From assembly GCA_029983675.1 (NCBI GenBank), contig JASBYY010000016.1, forward strand, positions 1 to 53,168: a stretch of 53,168 nucleotides of DNA, given 5' to 3'. Below, in pieces: positions 33,961 to 43,475 of the stretch (the stretch's first letter is position 1; the number at the start of each line of letters is the position of its first letter). This stretch comes from Bacteroidales bacterium (GTDB taxonomy: Bacteria; Bacteroidota; Bacteroidia; Bacteroidales; F082). The notes beneath the pieces were generated by a model. The model was given only the letters and a program-made list of their open reading frames with translations. It did not search any database and was not told where the DNA came from. The position numbers and the translations under genes were made by a program.

Positions 33961-34407
33961 TTAAAAAGGTTCGAGCACTTTGATCAATTTTGCCGGAACA
34001 CCTCCTACAACATTAAAAGCCTCAACATTTTTAGTTACAACAGAACCTGAAACCACAACAGCACCCTTGCCAATACTTACTCCCGGATAAATGATGACAC
34101 CCGTACCTATCCAACAATCATCCGACAAATGAACCGATCCGACTTTCCATGGAATCATCGATGACAACTTGGATTTATTGGCTCCTGAAACCAATATTAC
34201 AGTCACTCTCGGTGCTATTGACACCCTATCACCAACCGAAACATGAACCTCTTTTGATTTTGAGTCAGTAATCACCAATAAAGAGGGTCCCAAATAAACG
34301 TCTTCCCCAACACTATTCCCATCTAATCTTAAGGCAAGTGTTCTAAGTCTATTCAAAGGAGCATTGGAATAAACGAGCTTAAGGCATTTACTAAAAATAC
34401 TGGCCAT
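33961..34407 (-). CDS. Left-handed beta-helix acyltransferase
   Basis: Seen: 148 residues. Hexapeptide repeats ([LIV]GxxxX) run through most of the protein (VGEDVYLGPSLLV, WIGTGVIIYPGVSIGKGAVV) and it ends with VVGGVPAKLIK, the typical CoA-side C-terminal signature. Known: such enzymes transfer acetyl or other acyl groups to sugar hydroxyl or amino groups. Acceptor unknown. Close spacing with DUF354 and the aminotransferase gene suggests co-transcription. Confidence 0.85.
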   Translation of the reverse strand: MASIFSKCLKLVYSNAPLNRLRTLALRLDGNSVGEDVYLGPSLLVITDSKSKEVHVSVGDRVSIAPRVTVILVSGANKSKLSSMIPWKVGSVHLSDDCWIGTGVIIYPGVSIGKGAVVVSGSVVTKNVEAFNVVGGVPAKLIKVLEPF

Positions 34408-34413
34408 TTTCTA

Positions 34414-35541
34414 TTATAATAAATTCAACAATTTCTTCACATTATATGCATAATGGCAGGGCAAAGTAACGATATGGTCTGCGATTTTTTCCGCACCGGG
34501 ACAATCACCTTCAACATAACCAAAACTTTTAGCCCATTGTATGGTTTTAGAAAAATGCTTCCCAACCTCAACTCCATTATCATAACAATATCTTATAAAA
34601 TCATCTCGCTTTTCCAAATAAACTGGAAGCATGAAGTAATTATAATCACCCTTAAATGCCATAACACTTTCGCTTATCACACTTTTTAATACCTCTCCGT
34701 TCTTCTTTTGCTTCGCAAGCATTTGCTCTCTTCTCTTTAATTTCGACAGAAACAAATTGAGACTCGATTTGCAACAGCCCCGTTCCTTGGTCGAGTACTT
34801 CCCTACAATATCTTTTTTATTGTCCATCCCCTTGAACATCCTTAGAGCAATATTCTTATATAGAAACGGGAAGCGCAAGAAACTCAATAAGATTCCTAAA
34901 ACAATATTCTTCACTTCATCATGCAAAGTCATAGTGCGTAAAGCCTTGTATTGTCGGACAAAAGCAGCCCGATAATCTTTGTTATTAATGATTACAAACC
35001 CTCCATCACCCACTGAAGGAAATTTTCCTCTTCCATACGAAAACACGGCAATGTCACCAAACGACCCCGTTAGCTTATCATTCAATTTGGTCATAAAAGA
35101 ATGGGCACAATCTTCCACTATGGGAAGTTGCGGATACCGCTCGCGAATCTCAATGACAGAAGCATTGGGGATTCCAAACATGTGGTTAATTACCAAAGCA
35201 TCCATTTTGTCAACTTTGGCGTAAAAATCCACCATGTCCAATTGAAAATCATCCGTAACATCGACAAAAAGCATATTATACCCAGCAGATTTTATGGCAT
35301 TCATCACCGTTAGGCAATTGAAGCCCATAAGACCAATGGTAGCATTTTTTTCCAAACCAAGAGAATTGAAAGCCATCCTCATTCCTGTACGTGCATGATT
35401 GGAAAAAAAGACCTCATCTGCTTGAAACATCAATTTCAGATCGTCAATATTCCACTTTTTTTTGAAAAGGCCGGAAACCGATTTCACCACATCACTAAAT
35501 GTGTATTTGTAGTTCAGTCTTGGTATGATGGATAATGCCAT
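34414..35541 (-). CDS. DegT/DnrJ/EryC1-like aminotransferase, copy 1
   Basis: Seen: 375 residues. PLP-enzyme fold with Asp144 in IVEDCAHSF and the Schiff-base Lys173 in SYGRGKFPSVGDGG. Known: the family makes amino sugars from keto sugars using glutamate, or acts as PLP-dependent dehydratase. This copy has a non-standard substrate region and resembles the variant found with FemAB-like genes. Tandem with a second DegT-like gene upstream, eight bases away. Confidence 0.85.
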   Translation of the reverse strand: MALSIIPRLNYKYTFSDVVKSVSGLFKKKWNIDDLKLMFQADEVFFSNHARTGMRMAFNSLGLEKNATIGLMGFNCLTVMNAIKSAGYNMLFVDVTDDFQLDMVDFYAKVDKMDALVINHMFGIPNASVIEIRERYPQLPIVEDCAHSFMTKLNDKLTGSFGDIAVFSYGRGKFPSVGDGGFVIINNKDYRAAFVRQYKALRTMTLHDEVKNIVLGILLSFLRFPFLYKNIALRMFKGMDNKKDIVGKYSTKERGCCKSSLNLFLSKLKRREQMLAKQKKNGEVLKSVISESVMAFKGDYNYFMLPVYLEKRDDFIRYCYDNGVEVGKHFSKTIQWAKSFGYVEGDCPGAEKIADHIVTLPCHYAYNVKKLLNLL

Positions 35542-35548
35542 TTAAAAC

Positions 35549-36652
35549 TTATCTGTTCAAAATTGATTTTATCTTTTGTATTTTCTGTTCATAAGCAGTC
35601 AATGGAACATCTGCGTTTATTGGCAACAGCAAATGATGTCTGATTAAGAATCTTTCATATTCAAATTCTTCAGTATCGGGGACATAATTCCACCCTTTTA
35701 TATAGGAAAGCGTTTCTAATCCCATGCTATTGAGTTCCTTTATTACGTCTTTCGTGTCGTTTTCCTTTACTTCCAACAAATAACCGGAAAAATTTTGCAC
35801 TTTTTGCCGGTACTCATACTGATACAAGCCCGAATTGTAACACTGAAGAATCCTATGCCTTCGTGCTAAATAATCATCATAATCAATGCCTGACAAAATC
35901 CGTCTTGATATTTTCGAGATGTCCTGATTTTGTTTGGTAAGACACAATAAAAAGTAATACAAGGCATAATTGAACAATGAAAACGTCTTGATTATTTTAT
36001 AAGGTATTCCTTTTGTATCATTCGTTATTAAATTATTCAACAACAATGAATGAGTATGGAAAAACCTTGAAAAACGCATCAACAGATTCTTCTTATACCG
36101 AAAAACAATATTTAGGTTAGGATTATTAATGACAAAAGCTGCGCCATCGGGAACCGGAAGGAACTTGGGAAAACTAAACAGAGAAACATCGCCGACAGAG
36201 CCAAGTGCTACACCTTCGCAATCAGTAGAAAAAAGCCCATGAACCGCATCTTCAATCAAAATCATTTTATGCTTCGTACAAAGCTCCTTAATTTCAACGA
36301 CTTGCGGATTATATATACCGAAATAATGAATAAAAACGAAAACCTTGCAATTTATATCCTCAAGAGAACCTTCTAACCATTTCGTATCAACAGCAAAATT
36401 ATCCTTTAAATGATAAAATCGAATGGGAATCTTTTTTCTATTAAAAGGGATGTATAAGCCTTGCGGACATATTGGCGGAAGCATTACGCATTCATTCTTT
36501 GAAAAGCATAAGCTGTCAATCACATCAAGCAAACCTAAACGTATTGCAGAGGAAAAAAGCATTTTTCCTTTAGGAAGAAGATTTTCGATTCGAAATTCGC
36601 CCTTCCCTCCTAAAAGCTGTTTTATTCCAATATGCCGCTTGTAAGTAATCAC
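35549..36652 (-). CDS. DegT/DnrJ/EryC1-like aminotransferase, copy 2 (divergent)
   Basis: Seen: 367 residues. Asp135 in LIEDAVHGLF and Lys163 in FSFPKFLPVPDGAAF mark the PLP site, but the rest is poorly conserved against copy 1. It begins with GTG at 36652, overlapping the stop of the FemAB-like gene (GTGA); no ATG gives a full-length product. Inferred: a sugar aminotransferase or a partner subunit of copy 1. AT-rich compared with the left part of the window. Confidence 0.75.
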   Translation of the reverse strand: MITYKRHIGIKQLLGGKGEFRIENLLPKGKMLFSSAIRLGLLDVIDSLCFSKNECVMLPPICPQGLYIPFNRKKIPIRFYHLKDNFAVDTKWLEGSLEDINCKVFVFIHYFGIYNPQVVEIKELCTKHKMILIEDAVHGLFSTDCEGVALGSVGDVSLFSFPKFLPVPDGAAFVINNPNLNIVFRYKKNLLMRFSRFFHTHSLLLNNLITNDTKGIPYKIIKTFSLFNYALYYFLLCLTKQNQDISKISRRILSGIDYDDYLARRHRILQCYNSGLYQYEYRQKVQNFSGYLLEVKENDTKDVIKELNSMGLETLSYIKGWNYVPDTEEFEYERFLIRHHLLLPINADVPLTAYEQKIQKIKSILNR

Positions 36653-37662
36653 TTCGATTTCAATTTTTTCAGCAAGGCAAAAGCCTTTTCTGAAAAGAAC
36701 ATGATCATTTTGCTATTCACGTGTTCGTATCTACCATAATCAACCAAATCTCCTCCGAATTTTAATTTATGATCCCTTACTCCATACTCCACATTCGGCT
36801 TTCCTGCCCCGCCAAAATCAAAAGTGTCGTAACCGTTCTCTTTTGCCCAAAAAAGTATGTTATAAGGCAGCACATCATTAGGATAACAATTCTTGTAATG
36901 CTCGTCAGAACCCGCATACCAGTCATAGACCATGTTTTTGTAGCAAAGTTCCAGCCTGACACCAACAGGTTTTCTCTCAAAAACCACGACAAACGTTTTC
37001 AGCACCCCCTGCAAAGCATGATATGCCTTAATGAAAAAAGCTTTTGTAGGGCAAGGCAGCCCGACCCGCTTGTAGGTTTCAAGCACCAAACCTATTGCAG
37101 CCTCAAACTCCTCAATAGATGCGATTTCCGAAAACACAGCCCCTCTGTTTTGCGCTTTCACTACATTGTTTCGCTTATTTTTGCTCACCTTTTTCCTTAT
37201 TTCCTCACCATCCATACGAAGATCATGGATAATATCCAAATGATCCTCAAAGACAAACCCAGACCCAAGAAAAGAATCCTTGATCTTACTTACATCCCTA
37301 ATATTCCTGAATTGAACATATATTGCCTTTCTTTTCAGGTAACTGACCATTTTCTCCAATAACAAAGACGAAAGCTTCGGCTCATCCCCATCGACCAAAG
37401 GCCCGCCAATGATCACAGCTCGTTTTGTAAAGACATTGATTGGGAAAAAGTAGTTTTGATATACCACTCCTGCAACAACACCTACAATGTCGCCATTATT
37501 CATCAATGCAAAGCCGAAAGGGAAGGTATTTCTAACGTCCTGGTGCAATTGAAGATAAGCGTAGGTTTGAAAAACATTTCCATCCTTATGGTTGAAGACA
37601 TAGCCTTCCCAGCATTCCGGTTTTACAGAACGATAATCTAATATTGTAAATTTCTCTTGCAT
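36649..37662 (-). CDS. FemAB/GNAT-like aminoacyl- or acyltransferase
   Basis: Seen: 337 residues with two GNAT-like halves joined by a helical arm. Signatures KKVSKNKRNNVVKAQNRG and the C-terminal DWYAGSDEHYK and FDFGGAGKPNVEYGVRDHKLKFGG, typical of the FemAB-like (Acetyltransf_6) group. Known: FemAB proteins add amino acids from aminoacyl-tRNA to peptidoglycan precursors; capsule-locus relatives probably decorate sugars with amino acids. Coupled to the aminotransferase gene by a four-base overlap. Confidence 0.8.
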   Translation of the reverse strand: MQEKFTILDYRSVKPECWEGYVFNHKDGNVFQTYAYLQLHQDVRNTFPFGFALMNNGDIVGVVAGVVYQNYFFPINVFTKRAVIIGGPLVDGDEPKLSSLLLEKMVSYLKRKAIYVQFRNIRDVSKIKDSFLGSGFVFEDHLDIIHDLRMDGEEIRKKVSKNKRNNVVKAQNRGAVFSEIASIEEFEAAIGLVLETYKRVGLPCPTKAFFIKAYHALQGVLKTFVVVFERKPVGVRLELCYKNMVYDWYAGSDEHYKNCYPNDVLPYNILFWAKENGYDTFDFGGAGKPNVEYGVRDHKLKFGGDLVDYGRYEHVNSKMIMFFSEKAFALLKKLKSK

Positions 37663-37758
37663 AATTACTTACAGAGCAAGGGCCTTTCGAGAGCCATCTA
37701 AATTATAGAATATCCGAAAATCAGAGCAATTCCATTAATCGGTTAATTGTTAGAAAAC

Positions 37759-38673
37759 TCAAACCATCTTTCCATATATTTCCACCAATCTTTCCGCCAC
37801 CTGCCGGTTATCCAATCCATCAGCAACGATGCGCTCTCGACCTTTCGTATGGCCTTCAAAAGCCAAAGTCTTTTTCAGCAGTTCGGCAAGTTCAAAGGAT
37901 TCACGGGATTTTGCTACAAAACAGCCATCCAAACCCACAACCCTTTCCATCACATCTCCCACATCTACGCTCACTATCGGGCATCCGCAAGTCATGGCTT
38001 CTTTGATCACCTGTGGTGAACCCTCGGAAAGGGAAGTCATCAGCAGTGCATCGGCGGCATAAAAAATATTGGCCACATCTTCCCTATCGTATCCTTTCAG
38101 TTCCACTAACCGAACATCTTTCAACAGAGCAACCGCCTCTTTTGCCAATGCCGCATTTTTCACCTTATTGTCAAAAGCACCGGCAAACACGACTGTTTTC
38201 TCTCCATTCTTCCATCCCAACGCCTCTCGTGCCGCTTCCTTGCCACGATCCTCGAATCGCTCCAAATCAATCCCACAAGGCAGAATGGTATACTTTTTTC
38301 TTGCTTTCGCCGTAAGGGCATTTTGTTTGGACACAAAAATATTAAAAGCAGAAAGCCTCATGGCCATTTTCGACAAGCGCAATACCTTCTTCACATTAAT
38401 ATCACTTCCATGATAAGTGGTCACCACAGGAACACGACATTGCAAATTGGCCAACAAACCACTCAATCCATAATGGGCATGGATGATATCCGGTTGTTCC
38501 CTACGAATAGTGGCTTTCAACAAGGGCAACGACTTCAGATAGCCCATAACACCCTTACCTTTGATGCCAAACCTCACTATTTCAACACCAACAAGCTGAA
38601 GAGCTTGCATTTGTTCTTCAATGAACGGTGCAAAATGATTGCCCTTATCCGAAGCTACTACCAACACTTTCAT
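37759..38673 (-). CDS. Glycosyltransferase family 4
   Basis: Seen: 304 residues, GT-B fold. N-terminal loop SDKGNHFAPFIEEQMQAL, HAHYGLSG, and the C-terminal EGSPQVIKEAMTCGCPIV (E-x7-E type donor site). Known: retaining glycosyltransferases that use UDP- or GDP-sugars. Somewhat shorter than usual GT4 enzymes (350-400). Acceptor unknown. Confidence 0.9.
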   Translation of the reverse strand: MKVLVVASDKGNHFAPFIEEQMQALQLVGVEIVRFGIKGKGVMGYLKSLPLLKATIRREQPDIIHAHYGLSGLLANLQCRVPVVTTYHGSDINVKKVLRLSKMAMRLSAFNIFVSKQNALTAKARKKYTILPCGIDLERFEDRGKEAAREALGWKNGEKTVVFAGAFDNKVKNAALAKEAVALLKDVRLVELKGYDREDVANIFYAADALLMTSLSEGSPQVIKEAMTCGCPIVSVDVGDVMERVVGLDGCFVAKSRESFELAELLKKTLAFEGHTKGRERIVADGLDNRQVAERLVEIYGKMV

Positions 38674-38681
38674 AACATTGC

Positions 38682-40088
38682 TTATAGGTTCACAAGACCC
38701 CTGCTTCCCAACTTAAAGAAAGCCCAGCCCAACTCCATCAGCAAGACAACGACATACCACATATTCACCACACGTAGGTTCTTGACGTTGAGTTTTGACA
38801 ACCCATACGCCCACATGACAATAATTATTGGCAATGCAGGAAAATGGAAACGTTCCGAGTTGGCAAAGCCACTAAAAGAAATAACACCCAAATAGGTTAT
38901 GGCAAAGGCACCAAGTAAGGAGAATTCGCGCCATTTTTTTTCTTTTATTGCATAAAACAGGGCCAACAATACAAATACCCCCATGATGTTTTTCGTGAAA
39001 GCACCGCCGTGGATCAACTGCTGGGCATACTGCTCATCCACATCCACCATAGTGGCAAAAGGCACAACAAAGGCCATGGGGGCCATCACCGTACCTGTAG
39101 CATACTGTGCCCATTGGTTACCTCGTATGGTTTGCTCCATTCTTTTATACTCCTGGTTTGTATGCCTATTGAGCCACACCTCCTCCACCTCATTGATGAT
39201 GGTTCCTCCAGCCAGTATTGAAATACCAATAGCGACCCATAATGCCAAAACAACTCGCCGCCCTTTTTTCACCATACGATTAGAACCAAACGCCAAAGCC
39301 GTAATCAATGAAAACAAAGCGACAACACCCACTACTGTCCGAAAAAGAAAAAGACTTCCGGCTATCAGAATCGGCAAAAGTATGTTCCAGAACTTTATTT
39401 TTTCATTTCTTAAAACAAAATCGGCACGCTCCAAAAACAGTACGATCAAAAAAGTCATTTCCGTTTCTTTCAGGTGCAATCCGCAATAATAGATCAGGTT
39501 GGGCATCAACATGCAACAGATTGCTGCCATACGCGCTGTTGGAATACCGAAAGTCCGCCGGGTCAACCGATAGATCAACAAGCAAATTCCTGTACTTAAT
39601 AGTGCCTTGATCAAACGCGGCACCACCACCGAAGAACCCACAAGTTTATACAAGCAAGTCAAATACAAAGAATAGCCCGAATCGGAATAACCGGCTCTGG
39701 AATAAAAAAGGTAGTCAAACACCCGAAACCAACTCAAGCCGCTCAACCAAGTGGCTTCATCATGATAACCTTTGGCATCGGCCGTATCCCACTCGAAGGG
39801 CTGCCCGGTCTGCCCGATATAAAAATAATAGGAAAACACCACCCAAGCCACCCTAAGGGCAAGTGCCGTCCAAAACAAGTTTTTAACAAAGCGCTTTTCG
39901 GAAATGCTGTTCCACGATACCGTAAAGGCATGGCTTCCATAAAAGAAAACACCCACCAAAACGAAACCAGCCGCCATAAACATACCCTTCATGGCATAAT
40001 CCATGAAGACAATGCTAACAATCATCAAAGCCAATACATATATCCCTATGGATTTACGGGCAAACTGTTTGGGAAAATAAGCAAGCAT
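38682..40088 (-). CDS. Polytopic GT-C-like / candidate polymerase membrane protein
   Basis: Seen: 468 residues with about eleven hydrophobic segments. After the third lies a polar loop with DTADAKGYHDEATWLSG, the acidic first periplasmic loop expected of GT-C or ArnT/Pmt-like enzymes (glycosyltransferase family 39 type). A second large loop contains MEQTIRGNQWAQYATG. In position and topology it is also the best candidate in the window for the Wzy repeat-unit polymerase. The two roles cannot be separated by sequence alone. Confidence 0.6.
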   Translation of the reverse strand: MLAYFPKQFARKSIGIYVLALMIVSIVFMDYAMKGMFMAAGFVLVGVFFYGSHAFTVSWNSISEKRFVKNLFWTALALRVAWVVFSYYFYIGQTGQPFEWDTADAKGYHDEATWLSGLSWFRVFDYLFYSRAGYSDSGYSLYLTCLYKLVGSSVVVPRLIKALLSTGICLLIYRLTRRTFGIPTARMAAICCMLMPNLIYYCGLHLKETEMTFLIVLFLERADFVLRNEKIKFWNILLPILIAGSLFLFRTVVGVVALFSLITALAFGSNRMVKKGRRVVLALWVAIGISILAGGTIINEVEEVWLNRHTNQEYKRMEQTIRGNQWAQYATGTVMAPMAFVVPFATMVDVDEQYAQQLIHGGAFTKNIMGVFVLLALFYAIKEKKWREFSLLGAFAITYLGVISFSGFANSERFHFPALPIIIVMWAYGLSKLNVKNLRVVNMWYVVVLLMELGWAFFKLGSRGLVNL

Positions 40089-40089
40089 A

Positions 40090-40812
40090 TTATCCGAATA
40101 GTTTTCGTTTTATTTTTATTAATCGGGTACTGTTTTTTTCCCCTATAATATTCATAATAAAGTTTTTCCAATTATTATGATGTTTCACATCCCATGATCC
40201 CATAAAATGATGATCGCAATAGGTGTTTTCCGTTTTATTGAACTCACCTGTCGTTTGCATGGGGCAAAAATACTCTGTTGGAAATATGTGCATGTCTTTA
40301 TAAACTTGATATTGTCCATCTGGGACAAAACCATTTTTTTTCATCAACGAAGAAATGGTTACAGTATTTGTCGTCAAATCGTATGTACCATCATTATTCA
40401 GGAAACGCTTGCCATCATAAGCTCCTAATTGTTCTTTAGCCCATACTCCCCCCGCTTCACTGGCCATGATACCGGTAACAGGGGGTTGATATTTACTGCC
40501 TTCGTAACCAGTAAATGCAGTGAGATGCAACAAATCGTCCAATGGTTTAAGAATCTCAACATCAGTATCCATATAAACCCCACCTTCTGTATATAACGCA
40601 TACAAACGCACATAATCAGTAACAAAGGCAAATTTGCGCGCCTCGTAAGCCTCTTTTGTATAAGGCGTACTATTCACATCAAAATTATCCTCGTTCCACA
40701 GTTTGTATTCATAATCAGGCATGAATTTATGCCATGACTCGATACATTTCTGTGCTAACTCCGGCACTTCGCCACGGCCAAACCAGCAATAATGGATAAT
40801 CTTTGGTATCAT
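40090..40812 (-). CDS. Glycosyltransferase family 32 (DXD sugar-binding)
   Basis: Seen: 240 residues. Starts with the family signature MIPKIIHYCWFGRGEVP; the donor-metal DXD motif is YMDTDVEIL (Asp82, Asp84) after KFAFVTDYVRLYALY. Known: such capsular enzymes transfer hexoses using a metal-bound nucleotide sugar. It lies one base from the start of the GT-C-like gene. A truncated homologue is present at 43005-43208. Confidence 0.92.
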   Translation of the reverse strand: MIPKIIHYCWFGRGEVPELAQKCIESWHKFMPDYEYKLWNEDNFDVNSTPYTKEAYEARKFAFVTDYVRLYALYTEGGVYMDTDVEILKPLDDLLHLTAFTGYEGSKYQPPVTGIMASEAGGVWAKEQLGAYDGKRFLNNDGTYDLTTNTVTISSLMKKNGFVPDGQYQVYKDMHIFPTEYFCPMQTTGEFNKTENTYCDHHFMGSWDVKHHNNWKNFIMNIIGEKNSTRLIKIKRKLFG

Positions 40813-41042
40813 TTACTAATAATAAAACAGTTTTACAATTCGTTGATAAGTTATTCTGTTATCATGTGTCTTAGCCATTTTGTAATAAAAAAGCAGAACA
40901 CTCTAAATCAATCACAACTCCCATAATTCATTGACAATTCACCCCCTCAACAAACGTCTTTTCAGTAATCAACATCCATACGATTTATTATATTAGTTTA
41001 TAGTAAATGAGCAATTTTAGTTTACATATAGGGCTTGAGAGC

Positions 41043-41059
41043 ATGACAACAGTTGTCAT
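41043..41059. promoter_or_regulatory. 17-bp perfect palindrome in an AT-rich gap
   Basis: ATGACAAC-A-GTTGTCAT, in the 293-base spacer upstream of the GT32 gene and downstream of the acetyltransferase gene. No TAnnTTTG element or gene is visible in the spacer. Operator or terminator stem are both possible. Confidence 0.35.
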
Positions 41060-41105
41060 AGCCTTCGTCAATGGTCATCGGTCAAAAAATCCCATTTATT
41101 ATATA

Positions 41106-41732
41106 CTATACTAAATAGCTCTTATATTGAGGAAATTTTTTCAAAAAATCTTGCTCAAACTCTCTTTCGGCAATGGACATTACAACATTTCTTGATCGTT
41201 TGATATTCATTGGATTACCATAAACCATCATCCCGCTTTCTACAGATTTATTAACAACCGCATTAGCTCCAATTCGAACCTCATCACCAATACTAATATC
41301 ACCAAAAATCTTTGCACCTGGACCAATGTAAACATAGTCGCCGACCACTGGGACACAATGCACCCACTGTCCAGTATCGGAAAGATATCCGTTCTCCCCA
41401 ATGTTGACACCTTGGTGAATATCACACCACTTACCAACTCGGCATCTACCATTCAATACTATTGGTCCAATATGATTAATCTTTAAGCCTGGCCCAATTA
41501 CATTGAAAGGAATACTAAATCCCAATCTAATAGATAACAATCGAAATCTAAACCTATAATATAAAGCCAAGGGGGAGTTTGGCTTTACATTGACATAATA
41601 CTCGCATTTCCTTAGTAGAATTTCATAACGCCATATTTCATCGCGAAGAAATTTAGGACAGCGTTTGGTCTTTCTTAATGCAAACTTATCCGCTGCCAAA
41701 TAAAACTTTAATGTCTCCTTATTCGTTATCAT
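41106..41732 (-). CDS. Serine-acetyltransferase-like beta-helix acyltransferase
   Basis: Seen: 208 residues. An alpha-helical N-terminal part (about 1-75) is followed by hexapeptide repeats with the CysE-like pattern: GLKINHIGPIVLNGRCRVG, CDIHQGVNIGENG, VGDYVYIGPGAKIFGDISIG, IGANAVVNKSV and YGNPMNIK. Known: CysE-like proteins in capsule loci usually acetylate a sugar. Overlaps the upstream epimerase gene by 14 bases. Confidence 0.85.
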   Translation of the reverse strand: MITNKETLKFYLAADKFALRKTKRCPKFLRDEIWRYEILLRKCEYYVNVKPNSPLALYYRFRFRLLSIRLGFSIPFNVIGPGLKINHIGPIVLNGRCRVGKWCDIHQGVNIGENGYLSDTGQWVHCVPVVGDYVYIGPGAKIFGDISIGDEVRIGANAVVNKSVESGMMVYGNPMNIKRSRNVVMSIAEREFEQDFLKKFPQYKSYLV

Positions 41733-42903
41733 AGTGTTCTTTCAAATATTCCACAATCCTTTCACACGCCTTACCGTCACCGTATGGATTACGTGCCTGT
41801 GCCATCTTATTGTATAAATCAGAACGCTCTATCAAGTGTGACACAGCCTCAACAATCCTTTGACAGTCTGTTCCCACTAAAACAACCGTTCCTGCTTCCA
41901 ATGCTTCAGGGCGTTCGGTGGTATCGCGCATTACCAATACCGGTTTACCAAGCCCAGGAGCTTCTTCCTGCACTCCACCGCTATCAGACAATAACAAGTA
42001 AGATTTCCCCATCAAATACACAAACGGCAGGTAATCCAACGGTTCGATAAAGAAAATATTATGTTGATTACCTTTACTTCCGGTATTTTTCACATCACCA
42101 AAAGTCTCATAAATCGGATTACGCACATTGGGATTAAGATGCATGGGATACACAAAATCCACTTCCGGATATTTTTCTGACAATGCCTTGATTGCCTGAC
42201 ATATATTCAGAAAACCTTCCCCGAAATTTTCACGTCTGTGCCCGGTGATAAGCACCAAACGTCTATCCCCATTCAGTCGTCCCACATCATATCCGAATTC
42301 ATACAATTCGTTGGCCAACTGTGTCGCTATTTCTGGTTCCGAGTGGATTTTGGCATTCACCCATTGCAGGGCATCAATCACCGTATTCCCTGTTACTGAG
42401 ATAGAACGCTCATCCACCTTTTCTTTCAATAAGTTTTCCTTTGACCTCTCGGTGGGTGACAAATGCCAGGTGGCAATGCGTCCTGTAATCTGACGGTTCA
42501 TCTCCTCCGGCCAAGGACTATAGATATTATAAGTGCGCAATCCCGCTTCCACATGTGCCACAGGTACTTGATGATAAAAAGCCGCCAATGCCGCAGCCGT
42601 TGATGTTGTAGTATCGCCATGAACAAATACCACATCAGGGCATGTTTCATCCAGCACATCGCGCATGCCAAGCAATACTCGCGAAGTAATATCAAACAAA
42701 TCCTGCCCTGCTTTCATGATATCCAAATCGTAATCAGGCACAATATCGAAGAGTTTCAACACACTGTCGAGCATTTGACGATGTTGTCCCGTAACGCGAA
42801 CAATGGTCCGAAAATCATCAGGATACTCCTTGAACTTATTGACCAATGGCGCCATTTTTATAGCTTCAGGGCGCGTGCCAAAAACCAATAGTATTTTTTT
42901 CAT
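41719..42903 (-). CDS. wecB: UDP-N-acetylglucosamine 2-epimerase, copy 2
   Basis: Seen: 394 residues. FGTRPEAIKMAPLVNKF, HVEAGLRTYNIYSPWPEEMNR, ITGHRRENFGEG and SDSGGVQEEAPGLGKPVLVMR; closer to classical WecB/MnaA than copy 1. Known: supplies UDP-ManNAc. Two epimerases of different subgroups in one locus suggest either two ManNAc-derived residues or two locus segments of different origin. Confidence 0.94.
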   Translation of the reverse strand: MKKILLVFGTRPEAIKMAPLVNKFKEYPDDFRTIVRVTGQHRQMLDSVLKLFDIVPDYDLDIMKAGQDLFDITSRVLLGMRDVLDETCPDVVFVHGDTTTSTAAALAAFYHQVPVAHVEAGLRTYNIYSPWPEEMNRQITGRIATWHLSPTERSKENLLKEKVDERSISVTGNTVIDALQWVNAKIHSEPEIATQLANELYEFGYDVGRLNGDRRLVLITGHRRENFGEGFLNICQAIKALSEKYPEVDFVYPMHLNPNVRNPIYETFGDVKNTGSKGNQHNIFFIEPLDYLPFVYLMGKSYLLLSDSGGVQEEAPGLGKPVLVMRDTTERPEALEAGTVVLVGTDCQRIVEAVSHLIERSDLYNKMAQARNPYGDGKACERIVEYLKEHYDNE

Positions 42904-43004
42904 TTTTTACAATTCAATTAATGCTAAACCAATCTATGCAACATCTTGCTTACCGAGACAACTTTTGACAATACCAACAGTACTTGGTTTCGTGCATGCC
43001 CCAA

Positions 43005-43208
43005 TTAATTCTTGATAAAGTCCGAGCAACTTTTTTTATTGACACTATTCAAATAGCGGAGCTGCAAAGAATACGACGCCAAGCATTCGAACAGATAGCG
43101 AAAATCGCTGTCATCCATCCTTTTATGCCAACTGTCTATGCAATCCTTGGCCAGCTGCGGCTTTTCGCCCCGACCAAACCAGCAATAATGTATTTTTTTA
43201 GGTATCAT
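43005..43208 (-). pseudogene. Truncated GT32 glycosyltransferase fragment
   Basis: Begins MIPKKIHYCWFGRGEKPQLA and stays similar to the intact GT32 protein for about 30 residues (to SWHKRMDD), then loses similarity and stops after 67 codons, before the DXD region. The remaining residues are not recognisable. The first in-frame codon (43211) is GTG; the ATG at 43208 matches the intact gene's start. Cannot be an active enzyme. Confidence 0.8.
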
Positions 43209-43253
43209 CACATATCCTCCATTGACAACACTTGATGGGCAACAGCATACCCT

Positions 43254-43475
43254 TTATAAGTTATAAGCGCGGGTTGCGGCGGTCATATTCATCGCTTTCC
43301 CATGCAACACTTCCAAATCGGCACAATTCGCATTCCGCTTGATTCCCTTCAGCACCAACGAGGTTTTGCCTATGTGCCGTCTTCCTGTCAGCACTGTAAA
43401 ACGAGCCGATACCTCCGATTGCGGCCAAGCCCTTTGCAAATAGTCTATCTCATTTTCCCTATCGTAAAACTTCAT
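43254..43475 (-). pseudogene. Truncated AAA ATPase, N-terminal fragment
   Basis: 73 codons: MKFYDRENEIDYLQRAW then TVLTGRRHIGKTSLVLKGI, the Walker A region of a DUF234/archaeal-type ATPase. The reading frame ends soon after, with no Walker B or C-terminal domain. It is the fifth ATPase of the 43-51 kb cluster. Its start overlaps the stop of another unidentified fragment (43472-43645). Confidence 0.75.
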
